Positions 56,357 to 64,000 of a stretch of DNA of 64,000 nt are shown piece after piece. A program made the translations under genes and the position numbers. Under the pieces are notes generated by a model. It did no database searches. It worked only from the letters and a program-made list of their open reading frames with translations, and was not told the DNA's origin. The number at the start of each line of letters is the position of its first letter. Positions within the stretch are counted from its first letter, which is position 1. Origin of the DNA: Pseudomonas sp. MM211 (GTDB lineage: Bacteria; Pseudomonadota; Gammaproteobacteria; Pseudomonadales; Pseudomonadaceae); contig NZ_CP081942.1 of assembly GCF_020386635.1 (NCBI RefSeq), positions 434,001 to 498,000 on the forward strand. Reading direction: 5' to 3'.

Positions 56357-58660
56357 TTAACGCGGCACTGCAGGCTTCTTCGCCGGCTTCTTGCCTTTGC
56401 CCTTGGCGGCATCGGAGCGCTCACGCGCAGCCTGCTGGTTCCTCGCCTGAGCAGCTGCTTTGGCCTGCTCACGCTTATCCCACGGGTTACTGCCGTCACT
56501 GCCACGCGGCGGCAGGCCGGTATGCTGGGTAAGAATCTTGGTGGTGGTTTGCTTGGCGACCTTATGACTGCCGGCCGGCGTCGAATTTTTGCGACGGGCG
56601 CTCTGGTAGCTGTCAGTTGCCGGCTGGTGCAGCGGAATCAACTGCTCCTTGCCCGGCCCGATCAGGTCGGCCCGGCCCATGCGGGTCAGTGCTTCACGCA
56701 GCATCGGCCAGCCTTTCGGGTCGTGGTAGCGCAGGAAGGCCTTATGCAGACGGCGCTGCTCCTCGCTCTTGACGATGGTCACGCCGTCACTCTTGTAAGT
56801 GACCTTGCGCAGCGGGTTCTTGCCCGAGTGATACATGGCCGTGGCAGTCGCCATCGGCGACGGATAGAACGCTTGCACCTGGTCGGCGCGGAAGCCGTTG
56901 CCCTTGAGCCACAGGGCCAGGTTCATCATATCTTCATCGGTGGTGCCGGGGTGGGCGGCGATGAAGTACGGAATCAGGTACTGCTCCTTGCCCGCTTCCT
57001 TGGTGTACTTCTCGAACATGCGCTTGAACTTGTCATAGCTGCCAATGCCCGGTTTCATCATCTGGTTGAGCGGACCTTCCTCGGTGTGTTCCGGGGCAAT
57101 CTTCAGGTAACCCCCAACGTGGTGGGTCACCAGCTCTTTCACGTACTCCGGCGATTCGACCGCCAGGTCGTAGCGCAGACCGGAAGCGATGAGAATCTTC
57201 TTAACGCCCGGCAACGCACGGGCGCTGCGATACAACTGGATCAGCGACGAGTGGTCGGTGTTCAGGTTCGGGCAGATACCGGGGAACACACAGGACGGCT
57301 TGCGGCACGCGGATTCGATTTCCGGGCTCTTGCAAGCGATGCGGTACATGTTCGCAGTTGGACCGCCAAGGTCGGAGATCACCCCGGTAAAGCCCGGCAC
57401 TTTGTCGCGAATCTCTTCGATCTCACGAATGATCGACTCTTCCGAACGGTTCTGGATGATGCGGCCTTCGTGCTCGGTGATCGAGCAGAAGGTACAGCCG
57501 CCGAAGCAGCCGCGCATGATGTTCACCGAGAAGCGAATCATGTCGTAGGCCGGAATCTTCTCATTGCCGTACGCCGGGTGCGGAACGCGCGCATAGGGCA
57601 TGCCGAACACGTAGTCCATTTCCTCGGTGGTCATCGGAATGGGTGGTGGGTTGAACCACACGTCGACATCACCGTGTTTCTGCACCAAAGCACGGGCGTT
57701 ACCCGGATTGGTTTCCAGGTGCAGCACGCGGTTGGCGTGAGCATAGAGCACCGAATCGTTACGCACTTTCTCCATGGACGGCAGGCGGATCACCGTCTTG
57801 TCGCGAGTCATGCGCGGGCTCGCCAGGATCTGCACGACCTTGGCTTCGTTCGGGTCTTCGACCGCGCCCTTTTCCTGCTCGATGGCGCAGGCCTGGGTGT
57901 CCTGGGTATTCACGTACGGGTTGATGATCTTGTCGACCTTGCCCGGACGGTCGATGCGCGTGGAATCGACCTCGTACCAATCTTTCGGCGTGTCGCGGCG
58001 AATGAACGCCGTGCCGCGCACATCGGTGATGTCTTCGATCTTGTGGCCGTAGGAGAGACGCTGAGCGACCTCGACGATGGCGCGCTCGGCGTTGCCGTAG
58101 AGCAAAATGTCGGCGCTGGCATCGATCAGGATCGAGTTGCGCACGCGATCCTGCCAATAGTCGTAGTGGGCGATGCGGCGCAGCGAGGCCTCGATGCCGC
58201 CGAGCACGATAGGCACGTGCTTGTAGGCTTCCTTGCAGCGCTGGCTGTAGACCAGGCTGGCGCGATCAGGGCGTTTTCCAGCCATGCCGCCAGGTGTATA
58301 GGCGTCGTCGGAACGGATCTTCTTGTCCGCGGTGTAGCGGTTGATCATCGAGTCCATGTTGCCGGCCGCGACGCCGAAGAACAGATTCGGCTCGCCGAGC
58401 TTCATGAAGTCGTCTTTGGACTGCCAGTTGGGCTGAGCGATGATCCCGACGCGAAAGCCCTGAGACTCCAGCAGCCGGCCAATGATCGCCATACCGAACG
58501 AGGGATGATCGACATAGGCATCACCGGTGACGATGATGATGTCGCAGGAATCCCAGCCAAGCTGATCCATCTCCTCCCTGCTCATCGGCAGGAATGGCGC
58601 AGGGCCGAAACATTCGGCCCAGTACTTGGGATAGTCAAATAACGGCTTGGCTGTTTGCAT
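56357..58660 (-). CDS. ygiQ: YgiQ-family radical SAM protein
   Basis: A 767-residue radical SAM protein. N-terminal YgiQ region ([35 protein letters not shown]), then the 4Fe-4S motif CFGGCTFC in [18 protein letters not shown], and a lysine-rich disordered C-terminal tail (about 720–767). Function unknown. The ATG at 58660 gives the family start [14 protein letters not shown]; the frame continues 64 codons upstream into the nicD promoter region and should be trimmed. Position beside nicD and dnaB matches P. aeruginosa PA4928. Confidence 0.93.
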   Translation of the reverse strand: MQTAKPLFDYPKYWAECFGPAPFLPMSREEMDQLGWDSCDIIIVTGDAYVDHPSFGMAIIGRLLESQGFRVGIIAQPNWQSKDDFMKLGEPNLFFGVAAGNMDSMINRYTADKKIRSDDAYTPGGMAGKRPDRASLVYSQRCKEAYKHVPIVLGGIEASLRRIAHYDYWQDRVRNSILIDASADILLYGNAERAIVEVAQRLSYGHKIEDITDVRGTAFIRRDTPKDWYEVDSTRIDRPGKVDKIINPYVNTQDTQACAIEQEKGAVEDPNEAKVVQILASPRMTRDKTVIRLPSMEKVRNDSVLYAHANRVLHLETNPGNARALVQKHGDVDVWFNPPPIPMTTEEMDYVFGMPYARVPHPAYGNEKIPAYDMIRFSVNIMRGCFGGCTFCSITEHEGRIIQNRSEESIIREIEEIRDKVPGFTGVISDLGGPTANMYRIACKSPEIESACRKPSCVFPGICPNLNTDHSSLIQLYRSARALPGVKKILIASGLRYDLAVESPEYVKELVTHHVGGYLKIAPEHTEEGPLNQMMKPGIGSYDKFKRMFEKYTKEAGKEQYLIPYFIAAHPGTTDEDMMNLALWLKGNGFRADQVQAFYPSPMATATAMYHSGKNPLRKVTYKSDGVTIVKSEEQRRLHKAFLRYHDPKGWPMLREALTRMGRADLIGPGKEQLIPLHQPATDSYQSARRKNSTPAGSHKVAKQTTTKILTQHTGLPPRGSDGSNPWDKREQAKAAAQARNQQAARERSDAAKGKGKKPAKKPAVPR

Positions 58661-58817
58661 GACGGTGACCGGTGTTGAGATGGAAAATCGCGGTCGCGGA
58701 ATATAGCACAAATTTTGACCAAACCCGACTGTAGCGCTGGGGTAAAACGTCGCTTGGCGGTCTATCCGATGGCATGCAATATGAGTGCGGACAGTCATCA
58801 AAAATGTGTCGCCTCGG

Positions 58818-58823
58818 TATACT
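58818..58823 (+). promoter_or_regulatory. -10 element of nicD
   Basis: TATACT in CTCGGTATACTCTC places transcription start near 58829, 45 bases before the TTG start. No good -35 is seen. AACAACAA at 58834–58841 in the leader fits the Crc/Hfq CA motif. Confidence 0.5.
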
Positions 58824-58873
58824 CTCAGGGCAGAACAACAACGGTCGTGCACAGGCCACCAAGGAGCCTCCGC

Positions 58874-60730
58874 TTGCAGCGGCTAGCCATATTCCTGATC
58901 TCGCTATTGATGCTCTCAGGCCTGAGCCTGAGCGCTCGGGCTGACATCATCACTCTCGATGCCGGCAGCAGCGGCCTGGCACTCAATCCGCACATCGAAC
59001 TACTCGAAGATCCCGGCGCCCGCCTGAGTATCGAGGATATGGCGGATCCGACCGTGCAGCAGCGCTTCGTTGCCGCCAAGGGTAAGGCAAGCGTCGGCCA
59101 GAGCCCCAACCCCTGGTGGGTGAAGGTCACCCTCCAGGCGAGCCAGGCGGCGCCTGGCCCCTGGTGGCTGGAAGTCGCTGCCGTCAGCCTGCTCGATCTG
59201 CAACTGTTCCTGCCCGACGGCGAACAAGGCTGGCATCTGCGTCAGTCCGGAGAAGTGGTGAGCTTTGACGAAGGCCGTGACCATGCTCACCGGCGCATGC
59301 TCTTCCAACTGCCGGCCCTGGACGAGCAGCCACTGACCTTTTACCTGCGCAGCTTCGACCCCGCCGGTAATTCCTTTCCGCTGAAGGTCTGGCAACTCGA
59401 TGACCTGAGCACCCTAAGCGCCGACGAGAACCTCTGGTTCGGCATCATTTACGGGGTGATCACCGCCCTGCTGCTGTACAACCTGTTCATCTTCTTCGCC
59501 CTGCGCGACTCGGCGTACTTCTGGTACGTGGTCACCACGACGGGCGCTCTGCTGATGATCCTCGGCATGACCGGGCACGGCTTCCAGCACCTATGGCCAA
59601 ACGCCGCGGTACCCTTCTGGCTCGATCGCATCAGCCTGCCAGCGCTATGGGGCTTTGGCGCCTGCCGCTTTACCCAGACGCTGCTGCAAACTCGCCGCCA
59701 TGTGCCCTGGGCCCATCACCTGCTGACCATAAGCTGCGTGCTGTACGTGGTTGCCGTCATGGCCGATGGTTTCGGCCACCGCGCCGTGGGCGCCTGGGTC
59801 TTCGTGCTGCTGTCGTTCACGGCCATCCCCGCAGCACTCTGGGCCTCCCTCATGCGCTGGCGCCAGGGCTACTTTCCGGCCTGCCTGTACTTCTGCGGCT
59901 ACGGCATGATCCTGGCCAGCGTCGTCCTGCTGCTGCTACGCGCCACTGGAGTGATTCAGCCTGCCGCCTGGAGCACCTACGTATTTCCCATCGCGGTGGC
60001 TGCCGAGTCGATCCTGTTCTCCTTCGCCCTGGCCTACCGCATCCAGTTGCTGAAGAACCAGCGCTCCGAAGCACTGCTGCAGGCCAGCCAAGAAAAAAGT
60101 GCACGCCTGGCACAGGTGCAGGCCAGCGCCGACGAGCTGCAACTGGCCGTGGAACACCGCACTGCGGAACTTAAGGCGACCAATCTGCAGCTGTCACAAC
60201 GAGAGCAGGAGCTACGCCACGCCGCGTTCCACGACCCACTCACCGAGCTGCCGAACCGCCGCCACCTGGTCGAACAGTGCGAGCGTGCGCTACAGAGAGC
60301 TCAGCAGTCAGGTGAAACGCTGGCGCTGCTGCTGATCGATCTCGACCATTTCAAACCAATCAATGACCGCTACGGGCACGACGCCGGTGACCTGATGCTG
60401 CAGCACATTGGCAAGCGCATACGCGAACATGTGCGAGCGGGCGACACGGTGGCACGCCTAGGCGGCGACGAATTCGCGGTACTGATAGGCGGAGCGGATG
60501 CGCAAGACCATGCACATGATGTCGCCGAGCGCCTGCTCGCGGAGTTGGCCAGGCCTGTGAGCTATGGCGATCAGGCACTGGCGGTGAGCATCAGCATCGG
60601 CGTGGCGTTCTACCCGCAACACGCCGAGCAGTTCGCCAGCCTCTACAAGGCCGCGGATCAGGCGCTCTATCAGGCCAAGGCAGCCGGGCGCTCAGGCACC
60701 GCCGTATACGGCAGCAATGACGCGCAGTGA
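58874..60730 (+). CDS. nicD: Membrane diguanylate cyclase NicD (7TMR-DISM–GGDEF)
   Basis: A 618-residue c-di-GMP synthase. Signal peptide (1–24), periplasmic 7TMR-DISMED2 carbohydrate-type sensor domain (about 30–150), seven membrane helices (about 175–370), a coiled coil (about 385–440) and a GGDEF domain with GGDEF at 530–534 and inhibitory I-site RAGD at 521–524. P. aeruginosa NicD (PA4929), at the same locus, senses glutamate and other nutrients and drives biofilm dispersal. I chose TTG 58874 because AGGAG lies 7 bases upstream, the signal peptide starts there, and a -10 element lies between it and earlier in-frame ATGs. Confidence 0.9.
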   Translation: MQRLAIFLISLLMLSGLSLSARADIITLDAGSSGLALNPHIELLEDPGARLSIEDMADPTVQQRFVAAKGKASVGQSPNPWWVKVTLQASQAAPGPWWLEVAAVSLLDLQLFLPDGEQGWHLRQSGEVVSFDEGRDHAHRRMLFQLPALDEQPLTFYLRSFDPAGNSFPLKVWQLDDLSTLSADENLWFGIIYGVITALLLYNLFIFFALRDSAYFWYVVTTTGALLMILGMTGHGFQHLWPNAAVPFWLDRISLPALWGFGACRFTQTLLQTRRHVPWAHHLLTISCVLYVVAVMADGFGHRAVGAWVFVLLSFTAIPAALWASLMRWRQGYFPACLYFCGYGMILASVVLLLLRATGVIQPAAWSTYVFPIAVAAESILFSFALAYRIQLLKNQRSEALLQASQEKSARLAQVQASADELQLAVEHRTAELKATNLQLSQREQELRHAAFHDPLTELPNRRHLVEQCERALQRAQQSGETLALLLIDLDHFKPINDRYGHDAGDLMLQHIGKRIREHVRAGDTVARLGGDEFAVLIGGADAQDHAHDVAERLLAELARPVSYGDQALAVSISIGVAFYPQHAEQFASLYKAADQALYQAKAAGRSGTAVYGSNDAQ

Positions 60731-60733
60731 AGC

Positions 60734-62128
60734 TTATTCGTCGTCGAACTGGTAACTGCCCGGCGCCAGGTTTTCGAAACGCGAGTATTTACCCAGGAAC
60801 GCCAGCCGCGCCGTACCCAGCGGGCCGTTACGCTGCTTGCCGATGATGATCTCGGCCACGCCCTTGTACTCGGTTTCGGGGTGATAAACCTCGTCGCGGT
60901 ACACGAACATGATGATGTCGGCGTCCTGCTCGATCGCACCGGATTCGCGCAAGTCGGAGTTGATCGGTCGCTTGTTCGGCCGCTGCTCCAGACCCCGGTT
61001 GAGCTGGGAGAGCGCGATAACCGGGCAGTTGAATTCCTTGGCCAGCGCCTTGAGCGAGCGCGAGATCTCGGAAATCTCGTTCACCCGGCTATCGCCGCTG
61101 GAGCCGGGAATCTGCATCAGCTGCAGGTAGTCGACCATGATCAGGCCAATCTCGCCGTGCTCGCGCGCCAAGCGGCGGGAGCGCGCGCGCATCTCCGACG
61201 GCGAAATACCGGCGGTATCGTCGATGAACAGCTTGCGGTCATTGAGCAGGTTGACCGCCGAGGTCAGCCGCGGCCAATCGTCATCATCCAGGCGACCAGC
61301 ACGCACCTTGGTCTGGTCGATGCGGCCTAGGGACGCCAGCATACGAATCACGATGGATTCCGATGGCATCTCCAGGGAATACACCAGAATCGACTTGTCG
61401 CTGCGCATCAGCGCGTTTTCCACCAGGTTCATGGCGAACGTGGTCTTACCCATCGACGGACGTCCGGCGACGATGATCAGATCCGCTGGCTGCAGGCCGC
61501 TGGTCAGATCGTCCAGGTCGGAGAAGCCGGTGGACAGGCCAGTGATCGCATCGCCGTTGTTGAACAGCTCGTCGATCCGGTCGATGGCCCTGACCAGAAT
61601 GTCATTGATACCCACCGGGCCACCGGTCTTTGGCCGCGCCTCGGCAATCTGAAAGATCAGCCGCTCGGCCTCGTCGAGGATTTCCTCGCCGGTACGGCCC
61701 TCGGGCGCATAGGCACTGTCGGCAATTTCATTGCTGATGCCGATGAGCTTGCGCAGCGTGGCGCGCTCGCGAATGATCTGCGCGTAGGCCTTGATGTTGG
61801 CCACCGACGGCGTGTTCTTCGCCAGCTCACCCAGGTAGGCCATGCCGCCGACCTGAGGCAGCTGCCCTTCCTTGTCCAACTGTTCGGACAGGGTCACCAC
61901 GTCGAAGGGTTGATTGCGCTCAGCCAGTTTGTGGATGGCGCGAAACACCAGGCGATGATCGTGGCGATAGAAATCGCCATCGGACACCTGATCGAGCACT
62001 CGCTCCCATGCGTTGTTATCGAGCATCAAGCCTCCGAGCACCGACTGCTCGGCCTCGATCGAGTGCGGCGGCACTTTCAGGGCAGAGGTTTGCAGGTCGT
62101 ACTGTTCAGTGATGCTGATGTCGTTCAT
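60734..62128 (-). CDS. dnaB: Replicative DNA helicase DnaB
   Basis: A 464-residue hexameric helicase: N-terminal domain (about 18–115; PPHSIEAEQSVLGGLMLDN), RecA-like core with Walker A GRPSMGKTTFAMNL and Walker B LIMVDYLQLM, arginine-finger and DNA-loop regions with LSQLNRGLEQRPNKRP. The ATG at 62128 gives the family start MNDISITEQ; 14 upstream codons are not needed. Ends 3 bases from the convergent nicD stop. Confidence 0.97.
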   Translation of the reverse strand: MNDISITEQYDLQTSALKVPPHSIEAEQSVLGGLMLDNNAWERVLDQVSDGDFYRHDHRLVFRAIHKLAERNQPFDVVTLSEQLDKEGQLPQVGGMAYLGELAKNTPSVANIKAYAQIIRERATLRKLIGISNEIADSAYAPEGRTGEEILDEAERLIFQIAEARPKTGGPVGINDILVRAIDRIDELFNNGDAITGLSTGFSDLDDLTSGLQPADLIIVAGRPSMGKTTFAMNLVENALMRSDKSILVYSLEMPSESIVIRMLASLGRIDQTKVRAGRLDDDDWPRLTSAVNLLNDRKLFIDDTAGISPSEMRARSRRLAREHGEIGLIMVDYLQLMQIPGSSGDSRVNEISEISRSLKALAKEFNCPVIALSQLNRGLEQRPNKRPINSDLRESGAIEQDADIIMFVYRDEVYHPETEYKGVAEIIIGKQRNGPLGTARLAFLGKYSRFENLAPGSYQFDDE

Positions 62129-62155
62129 GGGAGCCTGGAAAATATGCGTGCGTTG

Positions 62156-62195
62156 AAAAACAAAAGGCACGGCATCGCTTTCGCAATGCCGTGCC
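62156..62195 (-). terminator. Rho-independent terminator after rplI
   Basis: On the minus strand GGCACGGCAT-N10-ATGCCGTGCC is followed by TTTTGTTTTT. It separates rplI from dnaB. Confidence 0.88.
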
Positions 62196-62243
62196 CGATG
62201 TTAGCGGGATCGCACCTGAGTGCAAGCCCGCTGAGCAGCGCGA

Positions 62244-62690
62244 TTAAGCAGCTACTACGACAACCTTAACGGTTGCTTCGACATCGCTGTGCAGGTGCAC
62301 GGCTACGTCGTATTCGCCAACTTGGCGAATGGTGCCATTCGGCAGACGAACTTCAGCTTTGGCCACTTCAACGCCGGAGGCGGTCAGTGCGTCAGCGATG
62401 TCGTGAGTACCGATGGAACCGAACAGCTTGCCTTCATCGCCCGCGGTAGCGGTGATGGTGACTTCCAGCTCGGCCAGCTGAGCAGCGCGAGTTTCAGCCG
62501 AGGCTTTCTTGTCGGCAGCCGCTTTTTCCAGCTCAGCGCGACGTGCTTCGAAAGTAGCAACGTTGGCTTCGGTGGCAGCAGTAGCTTTGCCTTGCGGCAG
62601 CAGGAAGTTACGGCCGTAACCGGCTTTAACGTTCACTTTATCGCCCAGGTTGCCCAGGTTGGCGACTTTTTCCAGCAGGATGACTTCCAT
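62244..62690 (-). CDS. rplI: 50S ribosomal protein L9
   Basis: 148 residues. N-terminal RNA-binding domain with [20 protein letters not shown] and [13 protein letters not shown] (rplI signature), a long connecting helix rich in Ala/Glu/Lys (about 42–75) and the C-terminal domain. Last gene of the rpsF–rpsR–orf–rplI operon. Confidence 0.98.
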   Translation of the reverse strand: MEVILLEKVANLGNLGDKVNVKAGYGRNFLLPQGKATAATEANVATFEARRAELEKAAADKKASAETRAAQLAELEVTITATAGDEGKLFGSIGTHDIADALTASGVEVAKAEVRLPNGTIRQVGEYDVAVHLHSDVEATVKVVVVAA

Positions 62691-62711
62691 TTGGGTGTTA
62701 CCTCTTAACTT

Positions 62712-63605
62712 TTAACCTTCACCGTTGGCAGAGCCCGAACCAGGCTTGTCCGCCAGACGATCACGAAAATCAAACAGACTATCGACGATGGCTAACACCA
62801 CCAGCAAGGGAACGATCAGCTGCATGAATAGCAGCAGCGTGATGTACAGCCCGACCAGCCAAAACTTGGACAGTCGACCCTTGGCTACCAGCCCATGCAA
62901 CAAGGCGATACCCGCAAATGCCAGCGGAACACTGCACAACGGCGTCAGCATCGCCATTTCGACACCCAGATTGGGCCCGAGCAGCATGCCGACCAGCAGT
63001 AACATCGCCAGCATCGGCGGAAATCTCAGTTCACGAAACTCGGAACCGAAACCTCCAGGGTTGTACAACGCCGCTTGCCAAAACCGCCCAAGCATCAGGC
63101 TTAGCAAGCTGACCACCTGCAGCAAAGCTGCCAGCAATCCGGTCAACACCGGTGCAATAAGACTTTGGAGGCGCGCCTGATCATCCACCGACATTTGCTG
63201 GTGAACGCCATCGAACATTTGCGGCAGCAGCTTGATCAGCTCCTGCGCCATGGCTTCGATGGGCGCGCGAAACGTTGCCCCCAATACCAGTCCATACACC
63301 AGGCCCAGTGCGACGCTAAACAACAGCACCCGTCTCCAGGAGTGACTGGCGCGCAATACGCACGCCAGCCCCAGCGCGCCCAGCAACACCAACAAGGTGC
63401 GCGGCTCGCCGAAGTACCACCAACCAATGGCCGGCAGTAACGCCCAGACGAGGATGCCAACGGCATCACCCAGACCACGCCGCAGAAGCACTAGGCATCC
63501 TGCAGCGGCACTCAACCAGAACAGCAGCGGCAATGCCGCAGAAGCGACCACTACAAAAGTGGCCTGCATACGGCCGCGCATAATGAATTCTGCCAAGGCG
63601 CGCAT
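62712..63605 (-). CDS. DUF2232-like membrane protein in the ribosomal operon
   Basis: A 297-residue membrane protein with about eight helices (LLFWLSAAAGCLVLLRRGL, VLLFSVALGLVYGLVLGATF, LLVGMLLGPNLGVEMAML). It resembles YybS/DUF2232, of unknown function. Its place between rpsR and rplI is conserved in pseudomonads (PA4933 position). Confidence 0.85.
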   Translation of the reverse strand: MRALAEFIMRGRMQATFVVVASAALPLLFWLSAAAGCLVLLRRGLGDAVGILVWALLPAIGWWYFGEPRTLLVLLGALGLACVLRASHSWRRVLLFSVALGLVYGLVLGATFRAPIEAMAQELIKLLPQMFDGVHQQMSVDDQARLQSLIAPVLTGLLAALLQVVSLLSLMLGRFWQAALYNPGGFGSEFRELRFPPMLAMLLLVGMLLGPNLGVEMAMLTPLCSVPLAFAGIALLHGLVAKGRLSKFWLVGLYITLLLFMQLIVPLLVVLAIVDSLFDFRDRLADKPGSGSANGEG

Positions 63606-63641
63606 GCGATTTATCCCTTACTACTTGTCGATCGTCCGATC

Positions 63642-63872
63642 TTATCGGCCGTGACCGTCGGTGTAGGGCAGCAGGGCCAGGAAGCGGGCGCGCTTGATAG
63701 CGGTAGCCAGCTGACGCTGATAACGAGCCTTAGTACCGGTGATACGGCTAGGAACGATTTTGCCGGTTTCCGAGATGTAGGCTTTCAGAGTGTTGAGATC
63801 TTTGAAATCGATCTCTTTCACGTCTTCAGCGGTGAAACGGCAGAATTTACGACGACGGAAGAAACGTGCCAT
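63642..63872 (-). CDS. rpsR: 30S ribosomal protein S18
   Basis: 76 residues, full length. [20 protein letters not shown], the S18 signature [17 protein letters not shown] and [14 protein letters not shown] are all present. GAGGAG precedes the ATG. Confidence 0.98.
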   Translation of the reverse strand: MARFFRRRKFCRFTAEDVKEIDFKDLNTLKAYISETGKIVPSRITGTKARYQRQLATAIKRARFLALLPYTDGHGR

Positions 63873-63900
63873 GGGATTGGCTCCTCAAAAGATCCGTGGA

Positions 63901-64000
63901 TTACTCGTCAGCGTTGTCGCTGTCGTTGTTGTCACTGTCATCGCCGTCATTGGACTCGGCATTTTCAGGACGCTCACGACGCTCACGGCGCTCACTGCGG
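63901..64000 (-). CDS. rpsF: 30S ribosomal protein S6, C-terminal tail only
   Basis: The last 32–33 codons of a gene cut by the window edge: an Arg/Glu repeat (RRERRERPENAES) then an Asp/Asn/Ser tail ending SDNADE. Such a charged tail, 28 bases upstream of rpsR, is expected for pseudomonad S6. The conserved S6 domain lies outside the window. Confidence 0.85.
   Translation of the reverse strand, partial: RSERRERRERPENAESNDGDDSDNNDSDNADE

Overview
The window is chromosomal DNA from a Pseudomonas. Gene content and local order (rmlBACD–dctBD–dctPQM–fabY–cysQ–nudE–yrfG, and nicD–dnaB–rplI–rpsR–rpsF at the right end) match blocks known from P. aeruginosa. The GC-rich codon use and the palindromic intergenic repeats are also typical of the genus. 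I cannot assign the species from the sequence alone.

Layout. (1) 1–8793: the right end of a type III secretion system (T3SS) of the rhizobial kind, nearly all on the minus strand: sctD, sctX/sctY-like genes, sctV, a split secretin (sctC2 and sctC1), a CpaD-like lipoprotein, a TadD-like TPR lipoprotein on the opposite strand, two small unknown proteins, sctI and a cut sctJ. The ATPase and the remaining export genes must lie to the left. (2) 9079–9190: an unannotated-looking small RNA with four consecutive GGA-loop hairpins and a terminator, the architecture of RsmA/CsrA-sequestering RNAs. (3) 9.2–12.2 kb: small housekeeping and unknown genes. (4) 12.3–15.7 kb: the dTDP-L-rhamnose operon, with rmlC broken by a 2-base duplication. 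(5) 15.7–22.5 kb: the C4-dicarboxylate sensor/regulator DctBD and the TRAP transporter DctPQM, with a sigma-54 promoter, a DctD-type dyad and a Crc/Hfq-type motif before dctP, and a MITE between dctP and dctQ. (6) 22.7–27.1 kb: fabY, cysQ, nudE, yrfG. (7) 27.5–39.9 kb: ATP-dependent urea use through allophanate hydrolase and urea carboxylase, a GntR regulator and the UrtABCDE importer, under a likely sigma-54 promoter. (8) 40–48.1 kb: an amino-acid-type ABC transporter with a MocR regulator, class III aminotransferase, class II aldolase-fold enzyme and SDR, perhaps one catabolic pathway of unknown substrate. (9) 48–60.7 kb: acetyltransferases, a zinc-finger protein, oxaloacetate decarboxylase, membrane proteins, a YegD-like Hsp70, a methyltransferase, YgiQ and the diguanylate cyclase NicD. 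(10) 60.7–64 kb: dnaB, rplI, a membrane protein gene, rpsR and a cut rpsF.

How it fits together: the strongest unusual features are the T3SS whose outer-membrane module looks borrowed from a Tad pilus (CpaC-, CpaD- and TadD-like proteins plus a separate T3SS-type N-terminal secretin piece), and the Rsm-type sRNA directly beside it. In other pseudomonads Gac/Rsm RNAs control T3SS production, so the pairing suggests a local link, which is inference. No CRISPR array, tRNA, rRNA or complete insertion sequence was found.
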